64,000 bases of DNA from Phoenicibacter congonensis (GCF_900169485.1 NZ_LT821227.1:248001-312000), one strand, 5' to 3'; positions 28,551-37,847 are shown, counted from the stretch's first letter. Program-made: numbers and translations. The notes: generated by a model from the letters alone, not told the origin.

Positions 28551-29570
28551 TTGAGTAATTTAGCATCTAGTTGTAAGAAATCATTAGCCGCGGTCGTTGC
28601 GGTTTTAGCTTGTGTTGGAATAGCTTTTTCACTTTGGGGATGTTCAGGAAGTGGCTCAGGCAGTTCTTCTGATTCTGGAGACAAGAGTCGAGAGGTTAAA
28701 GTTTGCTTCGTAGAAATTGTAGAAAATGACGCATTTGTCACGATGATAGATGGATTTAAACAGGGCATGGAAGACGCCGGCTACACCAATGTAAAATATG
28801 ACGTTAAAAACGCACAGGGCGATTCTTCGACTTTGAACCAAATTGCAGCTCAACTTAAGAGCAGCGATTATGACGTGGTTGTGCCAATTGGAACACCACC
28901 TGCTCAAGCATGCGCAAATGCTGGAATTTCAACACCAATGGTGTTTATGAGTGTTACTGATCCTTTAAATGCAGGTGTGACAAATTCGATGGAGAATCCT
29001 GATAAAGGAATGACTGGTACGACAAACTTTGCAGATGTGGAGGCAATTTTTACAGCAGCCGAGGAATTGAAACCAAACATCTTGGAGAAAAAGGTTGGCA
29101 TCATCTATTGCTCCAGTGACAAAAATGCGCAGGTTACAGCAGAGCAAGCTCGTGACTATTTAACTTCTAGAAACATTGAGTCTGAAATTAAAACTGTAAC
29201 GAATTCAAGTGAAGTTCAGCAAGTAGGTCAAGCACTTGCATCAGATTGTGGAAGCATTTATGTCCCTGCCGATTCAATCGTTCAAGTTGCTATGGCTCAG
29301 TTGACTGACGTAGCAACAAAAGCTGGAATTCCAGTGCTGGGCACCGATCCAGTTATGACGGAGAACGGCGCACTTGAAAGCGTTTCATGCACAAATGACA
29401 ACTTGGGTGTTGAATCAGCGAAGCTTGCAATTCAACTAATCGAAGGAAAAGCAATTAAAGATGTCCCTATCTACGCTTTGCCTTCGACCGACCGTTCTGT
29501 AAACAAAAACACAGCTGCTGCTTTAGGAATTGAGATTCCAGCAAACAGCAACTTTAGAGTAATTGGCTAG
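28551..29570 (+). CDS. ABC substrate-binding lipoprotein, TrpX/ABC_sub_bind type
   Basis: This 339-residue lipoprotein starts with a signal segment (LAAVVAVLACVGIAFSLWGC) whose lipobox LWGC places it on the outer face of the membrane. A Gly/Ser linker and a two-lobed binding fold follow, with PIGTPPAQACANAG and MVFMSVTDPLNAG motifs of the family that contains tryptophan/tyrosine-type binding proteins. The start is TTG at 28551 with AGGGGAG upstream. The permease and ATPase of the same system follow. Ligand is not readable; aromatic amino acids are known for related TrpXYZ systems. Confidence 0.87.
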   Translation: MSNLASSCKKSLAAVVAVLACVGIAFSLWGCSGSGSGSSSDSGDKSREVKVCFVEIVENDAFVTMIDGFKQGMEDAGYTNVKYDVKNAQGDSSTLNQIAAQLKSSDYDVVVPIGTPPAQACANAGISTPMVFMSVTDPLNAGVTNSMENPDKGMTGTTNFADVEAIFTAAEELKPNILEKKVGIIYCSSDKNAQVTAEQARDYLTSRNIESEIKTVTNSSEVQQVGQALASDCGSIYVPADSIVQVAMAQLTDVATKAGIPVLGTDPVMTENGALESVSCTNDNLGVESAKLAIQLIEGKAIKDVPIYALPSTDRSVNKNTAAALGIEIPANSNFRVIG

Positions 29571-29771
29571 TTTTTTCAATATTTTTAATGTTTGGATGTA
29601 GGTTAAATTTAAGGCCTGGTTGCCATTTATTTGGAGATTAATTTGTTTTAGCGATAACAGCTAGATGTAAGGATTTTCTGATTGAACTTTTCTTAAATCG
29701 CATAAATTGGTGAAAGCTTTAAAGTCCAATTGAAAACCTGCTGATTGGTAGCTTGATATAAATAGCGACTT

Positions 29772-29812
29772 AGAGGGGTTGACCTGCTAAAATATGCAGG
29801 CAACCTCTTTTT
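29772..29812 (+). terminator. Intra-operon hairpin with T-run (attenuator or terminator)
   Basis: Long stem: AGAGG..GTTG pairs with CAACCTCT and the inner CCTGC with GCAGG, around an AT-rich loop, followed by five T. It ends 22 bp before the permease start, in the 264-bp gap after the binding-protein gene. It could reduce readthrough so that the binding protein is made in excess. Confidence 0.75.
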
Positions 29813-29834
29813 AGTTCTTAAGGATTAATAGCTC

Positions 29835-30839
29835 ATGAGTTTAACGATTTTATTTGATGCGACTTCTTTAGGCTTTGAATATGCATTATTGGCGGTCGGA
29901 ATATTTATCACGTTTAGAATTCTTGGCATGGCCGACCTCACCGTTGATGGGTCATTTTGCCTAGGAATGGCTGTTACATGCGTGTTTACTGTCGCTGGAC
30001 ATCCTGCCATTGGACTTGTGGCGGGCGCGGCAGCAGGTGCGCTCGCAGGCTGTGTAACTGGGCTTTTAGCTACAAAGGCACGAATTAACCCGTTGATTGC
30101 TGGTATTATCACATCAACTGGCCTCTATTCAATTAACGTTTATGTTTTAGGCTCCCCTAATTTAAGCCTACTTGGAATTTCAAAATTGTATGATGGGATT
30201 CATCGTTTATTGTTTCCTGGCCTTCCAACATCATCCGAGGCTCAAATGCCTGTGGCTCCTGGGGCAATTGCTCCAATTGACATCTCAAAGTTCATTTTCG
30301 TGATACTTATTGTGGTGGCAATTATTGCTGTTTTAATTTATTTCTTTAAAACCGAAAGCGGTCTTGCAATGCGCGCCGTTGGAGATAACGAACAGATGAG
30401 CGCTGCAAGTTCTATTAATGTTGACTTCTATAAAATAGGAGGTCTTGCCCTCGGCAATGCGCTTGTTGGCTTGACGGGTGGAATTCTTGCTCAATGCCAG
30501 GGATTTGGCGACATGACTAGCGGTACAGGCATGGTTCTTGTTGGTCTTGCTAGCGTTATTATTGGAGAAGTCTTTGGCGGAAGACGCGGAGTAACGTCCG
30601 GACTGATTTGCACCGTTGTGGGCTCTGTTGTCTATCGCATCATTATCCAAGTTGCAGTGGGGGTAAATCTCGACGCAAATTCATTAAAACTTATTAGTGC
30701 AATAATAGTTGGCACATTCATGTCTTTGCCGGCAGTTCGCGCTTTCTTCACTGAAAGAAAAACAAGAAAACATTCATATGAAGAAACCAACGGCGATACT
30801 TTAACCTCAGCAGACTTGAAGGGCGGCAAAAATGACTAA
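29835..30839 (+). CDS. ABC permease of the TrpX-type system
   Basis: This 334-residue membrane protein is a branched-chain-type permease (BPD_transp_2 family) with about eight to nine hydrophobic segments. GMADLTVDGSFCLGMAV near the N-terminus and the FKTESGLAMRAVGDNEQMS loop, the cytoplasmic ATPase contact, are typical. The single permease would work as a homodimer. It overlaps the ATPase gene start by 8 bp. Confidence 0.9.
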   Translation: MSLTILFDATSLGFEYALLAVGIFITFRILGMADLTVDGSFCLGMAVTCVFTVAGHPAIGLVAGAAAGALAGCVTGLLATKARINPLIAGIITSTGLYSINVYVLGSPNLSLLGISKLYDGIHRLLFPGLPTSSEAQMPVAPGAIAPIDISKFIFVILIVVAIIAVLIYFFKTESGLAMRAVGDNEQMSAASSINVDFYKIGGLALGNALVGLTGGILAQCQGFGDMTSGTGMVLVGLASVIIGEVFGGRRGVTSGLICTVVGSVVYRIIIQVAVGVNLDANSLKLISAIIVGTFMSLPAVRAFFTERKTRKHSYEETNGDTLTSADLKGGKND

Positions 30840-31641
30840 TCAGATGTTAAGTATTCAAGCGTTGAGGAAAACATTTAATAAAGGGCAAGCACTTGAGCAC
30901 AAGGCGCTTCAAGGCATCAATTTAAAAATGAATGAAGGCGAGTTTGTTTGTGTGGTTGGTTCAAATGGCGCGGGCAAATCAACTTTATTCAATTGCATTG
31001 CCGGCTCTGTAATGCCTGACTCTGGAAAAATTGTTCTCGATGGGAAAGACATTACTTTTGTGCGCGACTATCGACGTTCAAGGAATTTATCTCGTGTTTT
31101 TCAAGATCCGCTAAAAGGCACTTCGCCTAACCTAACGATTGCAGAAAATATTTCGCTTGCTTTGGGCAGATCAACTCATCAAAATCCCCTTGGGTTGGCA
31201 ATGAAAAAGTCGAAGCGAGAATTTATTGCAGATACGCTCGCGAAGTTTAACATCGGGCTCGAAAACCGTCTCGATGTTAAAGTTGGGAGCTTGTCGGGTG
31301 GGCAGCGTCAAACTGTCTGTTTGCTCATGGCCGTCATTGGAAAACCAAAACTATTGCTGCTTGATGAACACACTGCTGCTCTAGATCCACAGGCAACAAA
31401 AAACGTTCTTCAAATTACAAATGACGCCGTAAAGATGAATAATACGACGACAATTATGGTTACCCACAACATGGAAGATGCGCTCAGCTATGGTTCAAGA
31501 ACGCTTGTTATGCATGAAGGGCGCTTTATTGCAGACGTTACTGGCGATGTGCGCAAGAACATGTCGGTCGATGATCTTGTGGAGCTTTTTCATGAAGAAA
31601 CTGGCGAGACTCTTGCAAATGACGAGATGATGCTTGCATAG
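30832..31641 (+). CDS. ABC ATPase of the TrpX-type system
   Basis: This 269-residue ATPase has Walker A GSNGAGKST, Q-loop region RVFQDPLKGT, signature LSGGQRQTVCLLMAV, Walker B LLLLDEHTAALD (with His after Glu where Pro is usual) and the H-loop THNMEDALSYG. It powers the preceding permease. The start overlaps the permease stop. No terminator hairpin is obvious after it. Confidence 0.92.
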   Translation: MTNQMLSIQALRKTFNKGQALEHKALQGINLKMNEGEFVCVVGSNGAGKSTLFNCIAGSVMPDSGKIVLDGKDITFVRDYRRSRNLSRVFQDPLKGTSPNLTIAENISLALGRSTHQNPLGLAMKKSKREFIADTLAKFNIGLENRLDVKVGSLSGGQRQTVCLLMAVIGKPKLLLLDEHTAALDPQATKNVLQITNDAVKMNNTTTIMVTHNMEDALSYGSRTLVMHEGRFIADVTGDVRKNMSVDDLVELFHEETGETLANDEMMLA

Positions 31642-31810
31642 ACCATCTGTTTTTATTTCTAGGACAGATTTACAGAGCAAACTTGCAGACATGAATTTCT
31701 TCACTGCTATTATTGTGTAGAAAAAATCCGCAACAATTAGCAGATAGTTGCTTTCATAGCTTTAAATTCATTGAAGAGGGAAATCAGAGACCTCAACTTG
31801 TTCAACTTAT

Positions 31811-31840
31811 GGTTCATATTTGACCAAATTGAACATAACC
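31811..31840. promoter_or_regulatory. Inverted repeat upstream of the amino-alcohol cytidylyltransferase gene
   Basis: GGTT...AACC ends enclose GTTCA/TGAAC arms and an inner ATTTG-acc-AAAT core, about 30 bp overall. It lies 40-69 bp before the start codon. An operator role is inferred; the downstream protein carries winged-helix domains of its own. Confidence 0.45.
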
Positions 31841-31845
31841 TTTAC

Positions 31846-31871
31846 AATTCCTTTACAAACAGAAAGGAATT
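31846..31871 (+). promoter_or_regulatory. Leader hairpin covering the ribosome binding site
   Basis: AATTCCTTT (31846-31854) is the exact complement of AAAGGAATT (31863-31871), with an 8-nt loop. The right arm contains AAAGGA, the only ribosome binding site for the ATG at 31880. The hairpin would block initiation when folded. Confidence 0.55.
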
Positions 31872-31879
31872 AATTTAGC

Positions 31880-34549
31880 ATGATTTCTGAAAACGAATTC
31901 CTGATTTTATCGTCTTTGATAAATCAGCCTACTTTTAATCAACGTCAATTGGCCGAAATAACTGGACTATCTGTTGGCACAGTTAATAGCACCTATCGCA
32001 CATTAGAAGAAAAAGGTCTCACTTCTGATTATTCAGTAACAGATGATGGAACTAAAGAACTTGAACCTTTTAAAGTAAAAAATGCTGTGATTTTAGCCGC
32101 TGGACTTTCAAGCAGGCTGGCTCCCATCACATATGATCGTCCAAAAGGAATGCTCAAAGTTCGAGGCGAGATTTTGATTGAGCGCCAAATTGAGCAACTT
32201 CTTGATGCTGGTATAGATGACATTTATATCGTCGTTGGCTTTAAAAAAGAAGAGTTTTTCTATTTGGAAGAAAAGTATGGCGTAAAGCTAATCGTGAGCC
32301 CTGAGTATATGGAGAGAAACAACCATTCGTCCATTTGGGAAGCGCGACATGTTTTAGGCAACACATATGTTTGCTCTTCTGATAATTACTTCACAATAAA
32401 CCCATTTAATTCCTATGAATTTGCTTCTTTTACTGCTGCAACTGAATGTCACAGTGCGCCTCTAGAATATTTTTTAAAGACAAAAGGTAGCGTTAACAGA
32501 ATTGTTGGCGCAGAACTCAATGGTCAAGATGGCTTCGTAATGATGGGTCACACTTTTTGGAATGAAGAATTTTCTAAAAAGTTTATTGAAATTCTTCAAT
32601 CAGAATGGATGAAGCCAGAAACTGAAGACAAGCTTTGGGATGAGATTTTCTATGAACATGTAGATGAGCTCGTCATGAGAATGAAGGAATATCCACGTGG
32701 TGTAATCCAAGAGTTCGACTCTCTTGATCAAGTTAGTGCTTTTGACCCTGAGTTCATCCAAAATGTTGGATCTGATGTGCTTGACAACATTTGCAACACA
32801 CTTTCTTGCGAACGAAGCGACATTAGAAACATTGACCCCATTAAGCAAGGTTTAACTAATTTATCTTTTTATTTTGAGTGTCGTGGCGACGGTTATGTTT
32901 ACCGACATCCTGGTGCTGGAACAAATGAGATTATCAATCGCCCTGCTGAGGCTTTCGCGTGTAAAACTGCCGCCGATCTTGGCCTTGATGAAACATTTGT
33001 TACTGAAGATGCAACCAGCGGATGGAAGATTTCAAAGTTTGTTCCCGATTGCACTGGCTTTGATTATAGTGACACTTCCCAAGTTGAACGTGCTCTTGGC
33101 ATGGTTCGAAAGCTGCATCAAAGTGGCGTAATTTCTCCATGGAGTTTCGATTTTTATGATGAGTCTCTAAACATTGTGCACATTTTGAAGGAATCTGGCT
33201 GGACCTTCCCTTCTGGTTTTGACGAACTTCAAGCTAGAATTGCATCTCTTGTTGCTCCTATGCGTGCCGGTGCAGGTGAGCCTGTTTTGTGCCACAACGA
33301 CTTCTATGGTCCAAACTTGTTAGTTCATGGTAAAGATATGTGGCTCATAGACTGGGAATATTCTGCCATGGGCGATTATGGAAATGACTTTGGCAACTTC
33401 ATTGCCCAGAGTGATTATTATGATGTTGAGGGCGCAATAGAGGCAATGTCTCTTTATTTTGGTAAGAAACCGACACCTGACCAGGAGTTCCATTTAATAG
33501 CATGTTCAGCTGTTGTTGGCTGGTATTGGTATGTTTGGGCGATGTTTAAAGAGCTAAAAGGTGCGCCTGCTGGTGAGTGGCTTTATGTTTGGTATCGAGC
33601 GGCGAAAGAATTTTCGGCAAGAGCAATTGAGATGCTTGGCGGAAATTCATTCGAGAGAAACCTTTCCATGGACGAATTCCGCATTCTTGCAAAGGCAGAT
33701 GCTAGACGTGCTGGTCGAGATTATGAATATGGTGAAGTCTCCAACACAGCTGAGGCGAGTGAGAACCTTGAAAAGCGGGGTTTTTTGCGTGACGGCGAAA
33801 TTACTGCTCTTGGAGTTGCTGCGCTTGAGCCATACAGAGTTAAGCGCGGCGTTTTGCTTGCTGCTGGTTTCGGAAGCCGACTTTTGCCTGTGACTGTCAA
33901 CACTCCAAAACCTCTTGCGCGTGTAAACGGTTTGCGAATTATCGACCGTTTGATTGATGGTCTCCTTGCTGCTGGAGTTACTGAAATTTATGTAGTGCGT
34001 GGTTATCTGGCAGAAGAATTCGATCAACTTCTGAACAAATATTCTGACATTAAGTTCATTGAGAATCCACTCTATTCTAAGACCAATAACATTAGTTCGG
34101 CGCTCGCAGCAATCGACCATTTTGAAGATGCATATGTTTTTGAAAGCGATTTATTGCTGGAAAACCAATGTTTGCTCACACCCTACCAATATCGCTCCAA
34201 CTATTTGGGGATTGACGTTGATAGCACCGATGACTGGCGTTTCCTCACCGACGAAAACGAGAGAATTTGTGATCTTGCTAAAGGTGACGAAAATCGTTGC
34301 TGGCAAATGGTCGGCGTCTCCTATTGGGAAAAATCAGATGCGCATCGACTTGCTGAAGACATACGAGAAATCTTTGAGACCGAAGAGGGCAAACAAATAT
34401 TTTGGGATGAAGTTCCAATCCTTCATAAAAATGAACATTTTGATCTTTATGTTCGTCCTTGCAAAAGTGAAGACATCGTTGAGATTGACGATTTCGAGGA
34501 CTTGCAGAGAATAGACCCTTCATACATCGTTAAAAAGAAGGCCGTCTAA
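31880..34549 (+). CDS. Tripartite wHTH-nucleotidyltransferase / choline-ethanolamine kinase / wHTH-nucleotidyltransferase (LicC-LicA-LicC-like)
   Basis: This 889-residue protein is a fusion. Residues 1-60 are a winged helix (QRQLAEITGLSVGTVNSTYRT). Residues 67-295 are a LicC-type nucleotidyltransferase (LAAGLSSRLAPITYDRPKG). Residues about 320-590 are a choline/ethanolamine-kinase fold with the Brenner motif LCHNDFYGPNLL and metal-binding LIDWEYSAMGDY. Residues about 597-650 repeat a more degenerate winged helix. Residues 655-889 are a second nucleotidyltransferase (LAAGFGSRLLPVTVNTPKPLA, and YSKTNNISSALAA, FESDLLLE as in LicC). So the HTH-transferase unit is duplicated around the kinase. The expected chemistry is amino alcohol to phospho- to CDP-amino alcohol. 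An ethanolamine-type permease follows after 11 bp. The substrate, choline versus ethanolamine, is not certain. Confidence 0.85.
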   Translation: MISENEFLILSSLINQPTFNQRQLAEITGLSVGTVNSTYRTLEEKGLTSDYSVTDDGTKELEPFKVKNAVILAAGLSSRLAPITYDRPKGMLKVRGEILIERQIEQLLDAGIDDIYIVVGFKKEEFFYLEEKYGVKLIVSPEYMERNNHSSIWEARHVLGNTYVCSSDNYFTINPFNSYEFASFTAATECHSAPLEYFLKTKGSVNRIVGAELNGQDGFVMMGHTFWNEEFSKKFIEILQSEWMKPETEDKLWDEIFYEHVDELVMRMKEYPRGVIQEFDSLDQVSAFDPEFIQNVGSDVLDNICNTLSCERSDIRNIDPIKQGLTNLSFYFECRGDGYVYRHPGAGTNEIINRPAEAFACKTAADLGLDETFVTEDATSGWKISKFVPDCTGFDYSDTSQVERALGMVRKLHQSGVISPWSFDFYDESLNIVHILKESGWTFPSGFDELQARIASLVAPMRAGAGEPVLCHNDFYGPNLLVHGKDMWLIDWEYSAMGDYGNDFGNFIAQSDYYDVEGAIEAMSLYFGKKPTPDQEFHLIACSAVVGWYWYVWAMFKELKGAPAGEWLYVWYRAAKEFSARAIEMLGGNSFERNLSMDEFRILAKADARRAGRDYEYGEVSNTAEASENLEKRGFLRDGEITALGVAALEPYRVKRGVLLAAGFGSRLLPVTVNTPKPLARVNGLRIIDRLIDGLLAAGVTEIYVVRGYLAEEFDQLLNKYSDIKFIENPLYSKTNNISSALAAIDHFEDAYVFESDLLLENQCLLTPYQYRSNYLGIDVDSTDDWRFLTDENERICDLAKGDENRCWQMVGVSYWEKSDAHRLAEDIREIFETEEGKQIFWDEVPILHKNEHFDLYVRPCKSEDIVEIDDFEDLQRIDPSYIVKKKAV

Positions 34550-34560
34550 AAGGAGAGACA

Positions 34561-35979
34561 GTGGAAGAAAAGCTTGAAACATTTGAGAGCTCAGAATATT
34601 TTGAAAAGCGTTCATTGAAAACAGGAGCTGCAGGTTGGATGCTTCTGATGGGACTTGGAGTTGCCTATGTTATTTCTGGTGACTTTTCGGGCTGGAATTA
34701 TGGCATTGCACACGGTGGTTGGTTGGGTTTAGCAATTGCATTTGTCTTGATGGGAACAATGTATGTTTGCACAGTTCTTGGTGAGGCAGAAATGTCTTCC
34801 GCATTGCCAACTGCGGGAGCAGGGTTCGCATTTTCGAGATGTGCGATGGGAAGGTTTGGCGGATTTTTAACAGGTCTTGCAATTACAGTTGAATATGTTT
34901 GCGCCCCAGCTGCAATATCTACTTTTATCGCTAATTATTTCTTGGAATTGGGACTTCTCCCCGATGATTTTCCAAGACTCGTTTTGATTGCAATCATATT
35001 TTTCATTTTCTTAGGAGTGCACATTTTCGGCGTAGGTGAAGCGCTGAAATTGATGCTTTTAATCACACTTGTTGGCGCTGTTGCGCTTGTCGCGTTTGTA
35101 GTTGGAGCTGCTCCTGCTTTTGATCCAGCTGGACTATTTGACATTGCTCCAAATGGCGGAACTTCCACCGCACTTCCTTTTGGTTTTAGTGGCCTTCTGG
35201 CTGCTCTCCCTTTTGGAATATGGTTCTTTCTTGGTGTCGAGGGTGTTCCTCTGGCGGCGGAAGAAGCAAAGAATCCGAAGAAAGACATCCCCCGTGCCAT
35301 TATAGGCTCAATGGCTGTGCTCATTTGCACAGGTCTCGCTGTGCTCACTTTTGCTGCTGGTGTAACAGGTTCTCAGGTAATGGGCGAGTCTTCTGCTCCT
35401 CTCGTTGATGCTCTCAATGCAGCAGGGAATCCTGGGCTTGCATTCTTTGTAAACGTAGCAGGTTTATTCGGGCTCATTGCATCTTTCTTTTCTCTGATCT
35501 ATGCAGGTTCAAGAGAAGTGTTTGCACTTTCCAGAGCCGGTTATTTACCAACTTTTTTGTCTTTGACAGGAAAGCGTAAAACGCCTTGGGTAGCTCTTGT
35601 TGTTCAAGGAGTTATTGGTTTTTTGCTGGTTGTAGTTGTGGAGTCAGGCGACGTTTTGCTCAACATGGCAGTTCTTGGTGCTTGCATTAGTTATGCTTTA
35701 ATGAATGCTTCGCACATCATTTTTAGGAATAAGCAACCTGGTTTAAAACGTGGATGGCTTACGCCAGGAGGTAAAGTAACGACCTGTGTTGGGCTTGTTC
35801 TTTCTGTTATTGCAGTTTGTTCAACGTTCTTTGTCGACACGATTGCTTCAATTGGAATCATTTGCGTACTCATTGCAGGTTCAGTTTATTTCTTCGTCTA
35901 TGCAAAGAAGCGCCTCATTGCAAATGCTCCAGAAGAGGAGTTTGCCAAACTTGAAGATGCGAGTGCAGAAATTAGATAA
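34561..35979 (+). CDS. APC-family permease, ethanolamine/amino-acid type
   Basis: This 472-residue polytopic protein has about 12 hydrophobic segments. It resembles the ethanolamine-permease branch of the APC superfamily: ISGDFSGWNYGIAHGG in the first segments (glycine-rich unwound helix), PTAGAGFAFSRCAMG, and VEGVPLAAEEAKNPKKDIPRA in the loop typical of APC carriers. It starts at GTG with AAAAGGAGAG upstream, 11 bp after the tripartite enzyme, so the two are one operon. That link suggests it imports the amino alcohol used by the kinase. A plain amino-acid transporter remains possible. Confidence 0.82.
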   Translation: MEEKLETFESSEYFEKRSLKTGAAGWMLLMGLGVAYVISGDFSGWNYGIAHGGWLGLAIAFVLMGTMYVCTVLGEAEMSSALPTAGAGFAFSRCAMGRFGGFLTGLAITVEYVCAPAAISTFIANYFLELGLLPDDFPRLVLIAIIFFIFLGVHIFGVGEALKLMLLITLVGAVALVAFVVGAAPAFDPAGLFDIAPNGGTSTALPFGFSGLLAALPFGIWFFLGVEGVPLAAEEAKNPKKDIPRAIIGSMAVLICTGLAVLTFAAGVTGSQVMGESSAPLVDALNAAGNPGLAFFVNVAGLFGLIASFFSLIYAGSREVFALSRAGYLPTFLSLTGKRKTPWVALVVQGVIGFLLVVVVESGDVLLNMAVLGACISYALMNASHIIFRNKQPGLKRGWLTPGGKVTTCVGLVLSVIAVCSTFFVDTIASIGIICVLIAGSVYFFVYAKKRLIANAPEEEFAKLEDASAEIR

Positions 35980-36152
35980 TGCATACTTTTTCTGTAAAGA
36001 GTCACTCTGTTAACGATGTGGCAACATCCTAAATTCTGTGTCAGGAATTGTTAGAGAAACTTTCCATATTGATAGTTAATGCGAATAGGAACGTTTTTTT
36101 ATTAGTGAGAAGCATTTCCGGAGTTGTATTTTGAATAGACGAGGAGTTGGTT

Positions 36153-37712
36153 ATGAAAGCATATAAAGGAACAATTCTGACCGTAGACAAAAGTGACTCC
36201 ATTGCTAAATGGCTTGTTGAAGATACTGGTCAAATAGTTTATGTTGGAGATGAACTTCCATCTCAATTTAAAAATGCTGAAGTTATTAACCTTGGAAGAA
36301 AAACGCTTTGCCCAAGCTTTGTCGACACTCATGCGCATCTAGCAAGCTTTGCAACGTTTAATGCAGGCCTCAATGTGATGAATGCTCGTTCTAATTCAGA
36401 AATCGTTGAGCGTGTTGCTGATTTCTCTAAAAGAACGTCAGCTAAAGTCTTAATTGCATTTGGAGCTTCTCCCTACTCAGTGGAGGAAGGACATCTTGTT
36501 AGTCGTGAACAACTTGATTTAGCTTGTCCTGACAAACCGGTTATGCTTGTCAAATATGATGGCCATGCATGCGTTGTGAATTCTGCATTACTTAAGTTGA
36601 TAAATTCTGATGTAAAAGAACTTCGTGGATATCATCCTGATAGCGGAGAGATGAACCAGGAAGCATTTTTTAAAGTTTCTGACTTTATTACTAGTTCGCT
36701 CTCAATTCCAGAACTTGTAAGAAACATTCAAAAGGCCATGGATTATTATGCGTCACGTGGAATTGGAATGGTCCACACAGTAAGCGGTGTTGGTTTCGCT
36801 GGCGACATGGACATAACAATGGAACAATGTGTAGCAAAGAGCGCACAAAGCGGTTTCCAAATTCGAGTTTTTCCACAAACGCTTGATGTAAATGTTGCGC
36901 TAAAAAGAAAACTGCCAAGAATTGGTGGCTGCTTTGCATGCGCGCTTGACGGATGCTTTGGATCAGCCGATGCTGCTTTGAACGAACCTTATGAAGGAAC
37001 CAGTGACACTGGCGTTCTTTACTATGATGATGAGAAAGTTGCTTCATTTTGCAAGGCAGCTAACCGCGCTGGGCTCCAGATTGAAATGCATGCTATTGGA
37101 GATGCTGCTTTTGATCAAGCCGCTAGATGCATCAAGGCAGCGCTTGATGAATTCCCTCGAAAAGATCACCGACACGGCATAATTCATTCTTGCTTGCCAA
37201 CAGAAGAAGGCACCAAGATTTGCGCGGAATATGGAATTCAATTTCCTATGCAAACCTCTTTTATTGATTGGCCTCAAGAGCCAGATGAATATCTTTGCAA
37301 GTTGTTGGGCAATAAAAGAGCAAACAACCTCAATCCACTGCGCAAGTATTGGGATGCAGGAATCCGAATTTCTGCGGGATCCGATGCGCCATGCACTGAT
37401 CCTAATCCAATTCTCTGGATGGAAAAAGCCTGCAATCACTCTAATCCACATGAGTCTCTAACACCTGAAGAAGCACTTCGAATGTGCACGTTTAATGGTG
37501 CAGCTGCAACGTTTGACGATGATAAACGAGGATCGCTCGAGGAAGGAAAAATTGCTGACATGACAGTGCTCAATGGAAATCCCTATGATGCTGATTGGAA
37601 AAACCTAAAAGTTGAACAGCTCATTTTGCAAGGCAAGCCATATGAAAATCAAAGACAAGGTGCATTCTCTGCTCTGCTTAAAGGATTTGTTTCAAAAGCT
37701 AAGAACTACTAG
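36153..37712 (+). CDS. Metal-dependent amidohydrolase, YtcJ-like
   Basis: This 519-residue enzyme of the amidohydrolase superfamily (Amidohydro_3) has the metal-binding VDTHAHLAS (His-x-His), a candidate metal ligand in VKYDGHACVVN, HAIGD and RHGIIHS (later His ligands), and GSDAPCTDPNP (Asp). The C-terminal GSLEEGKIADMTVLNGNPYD returns to the small beta-domain. The ATG at 36153 is preceded by GAGGAG, so an upstream TTG is rejected. Members hydrolyse amides, carbamates or formamides. Its position 173 bp after the permease suggests, but does not prove, that it releases an amine for that pathway. Confidence 0.82.
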   Translation: MKAYKGTILTVDKSDSIAKWLVEDTGQIVYVGDELPSQFKNAEVINLGRKTLCPSFVDTHAHLASFATFNAGLNVMNARSNSEIVERVADFSKRTSAKVLIAFGASPYSVEEGHLVSREQLDLACPDKPVMLVKYDGHACVVNSALLKLINSDVKELRGYHPDSGEMNQEAFFKVSDFITSSLSIPELVRNIQKAMDYYASRGIGMVHTVSGVGFAGDMDITMEQCVAKSAQSGFQIRVFPQTLDVNVALKRKLPRIGGCFACALDGCFGSADAALNEPYEGTSDTGVLYYDDEKVASFCKAANRAGLQIEMHAIGDAAFDQAARCIKAALDEFPRKDHRHGIIHSCLPTEEGTKICAEYGIQFPMQTSFIDWPQEPDEYLCKLLGNKRANNLNPLRKYWDAGIRISAGSDAPCTDPNPILWMEKACNHSNPHESLTPEEALRMCTFNGAAATFDDDKRGSLEEGKIADMTVLNGNPYDADWKNLKVEQLILQGKPYENQRQGAFSALLKGFVSKAKNY

Positions 37713-37847
37713 AGTAATTATTTTTTTGCAAGGTGCATGCCTCTGAGTAGCCAACTTTGTTGAATTTAGGCACAGTTGCGCACGAATACCACCAGCATGA
37801 ATCCCTCTTGTTATAAGTGCGGAATCAACGAGTTCTGCTTGCTCCAA
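37692..37847 (-). CDS. Possible 51-residue ORF downstream of the sulfatase-fold gene
   Basis: A TTG at 37847 with AAGGA 6 nt upstream opens 51 codons that overlap the end of the amidohydrolase gene in antisense by 21 bp. The peptide has no signal, membrane segment or family I recognise. It may be a degraded gene remnant or chance. Confidence 0.2.
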   Translation of the reverse strand: MEQAELVDSALITRGIHAGGIRAQLCLNSTKLATQRHAPCKKIITLVVLSF

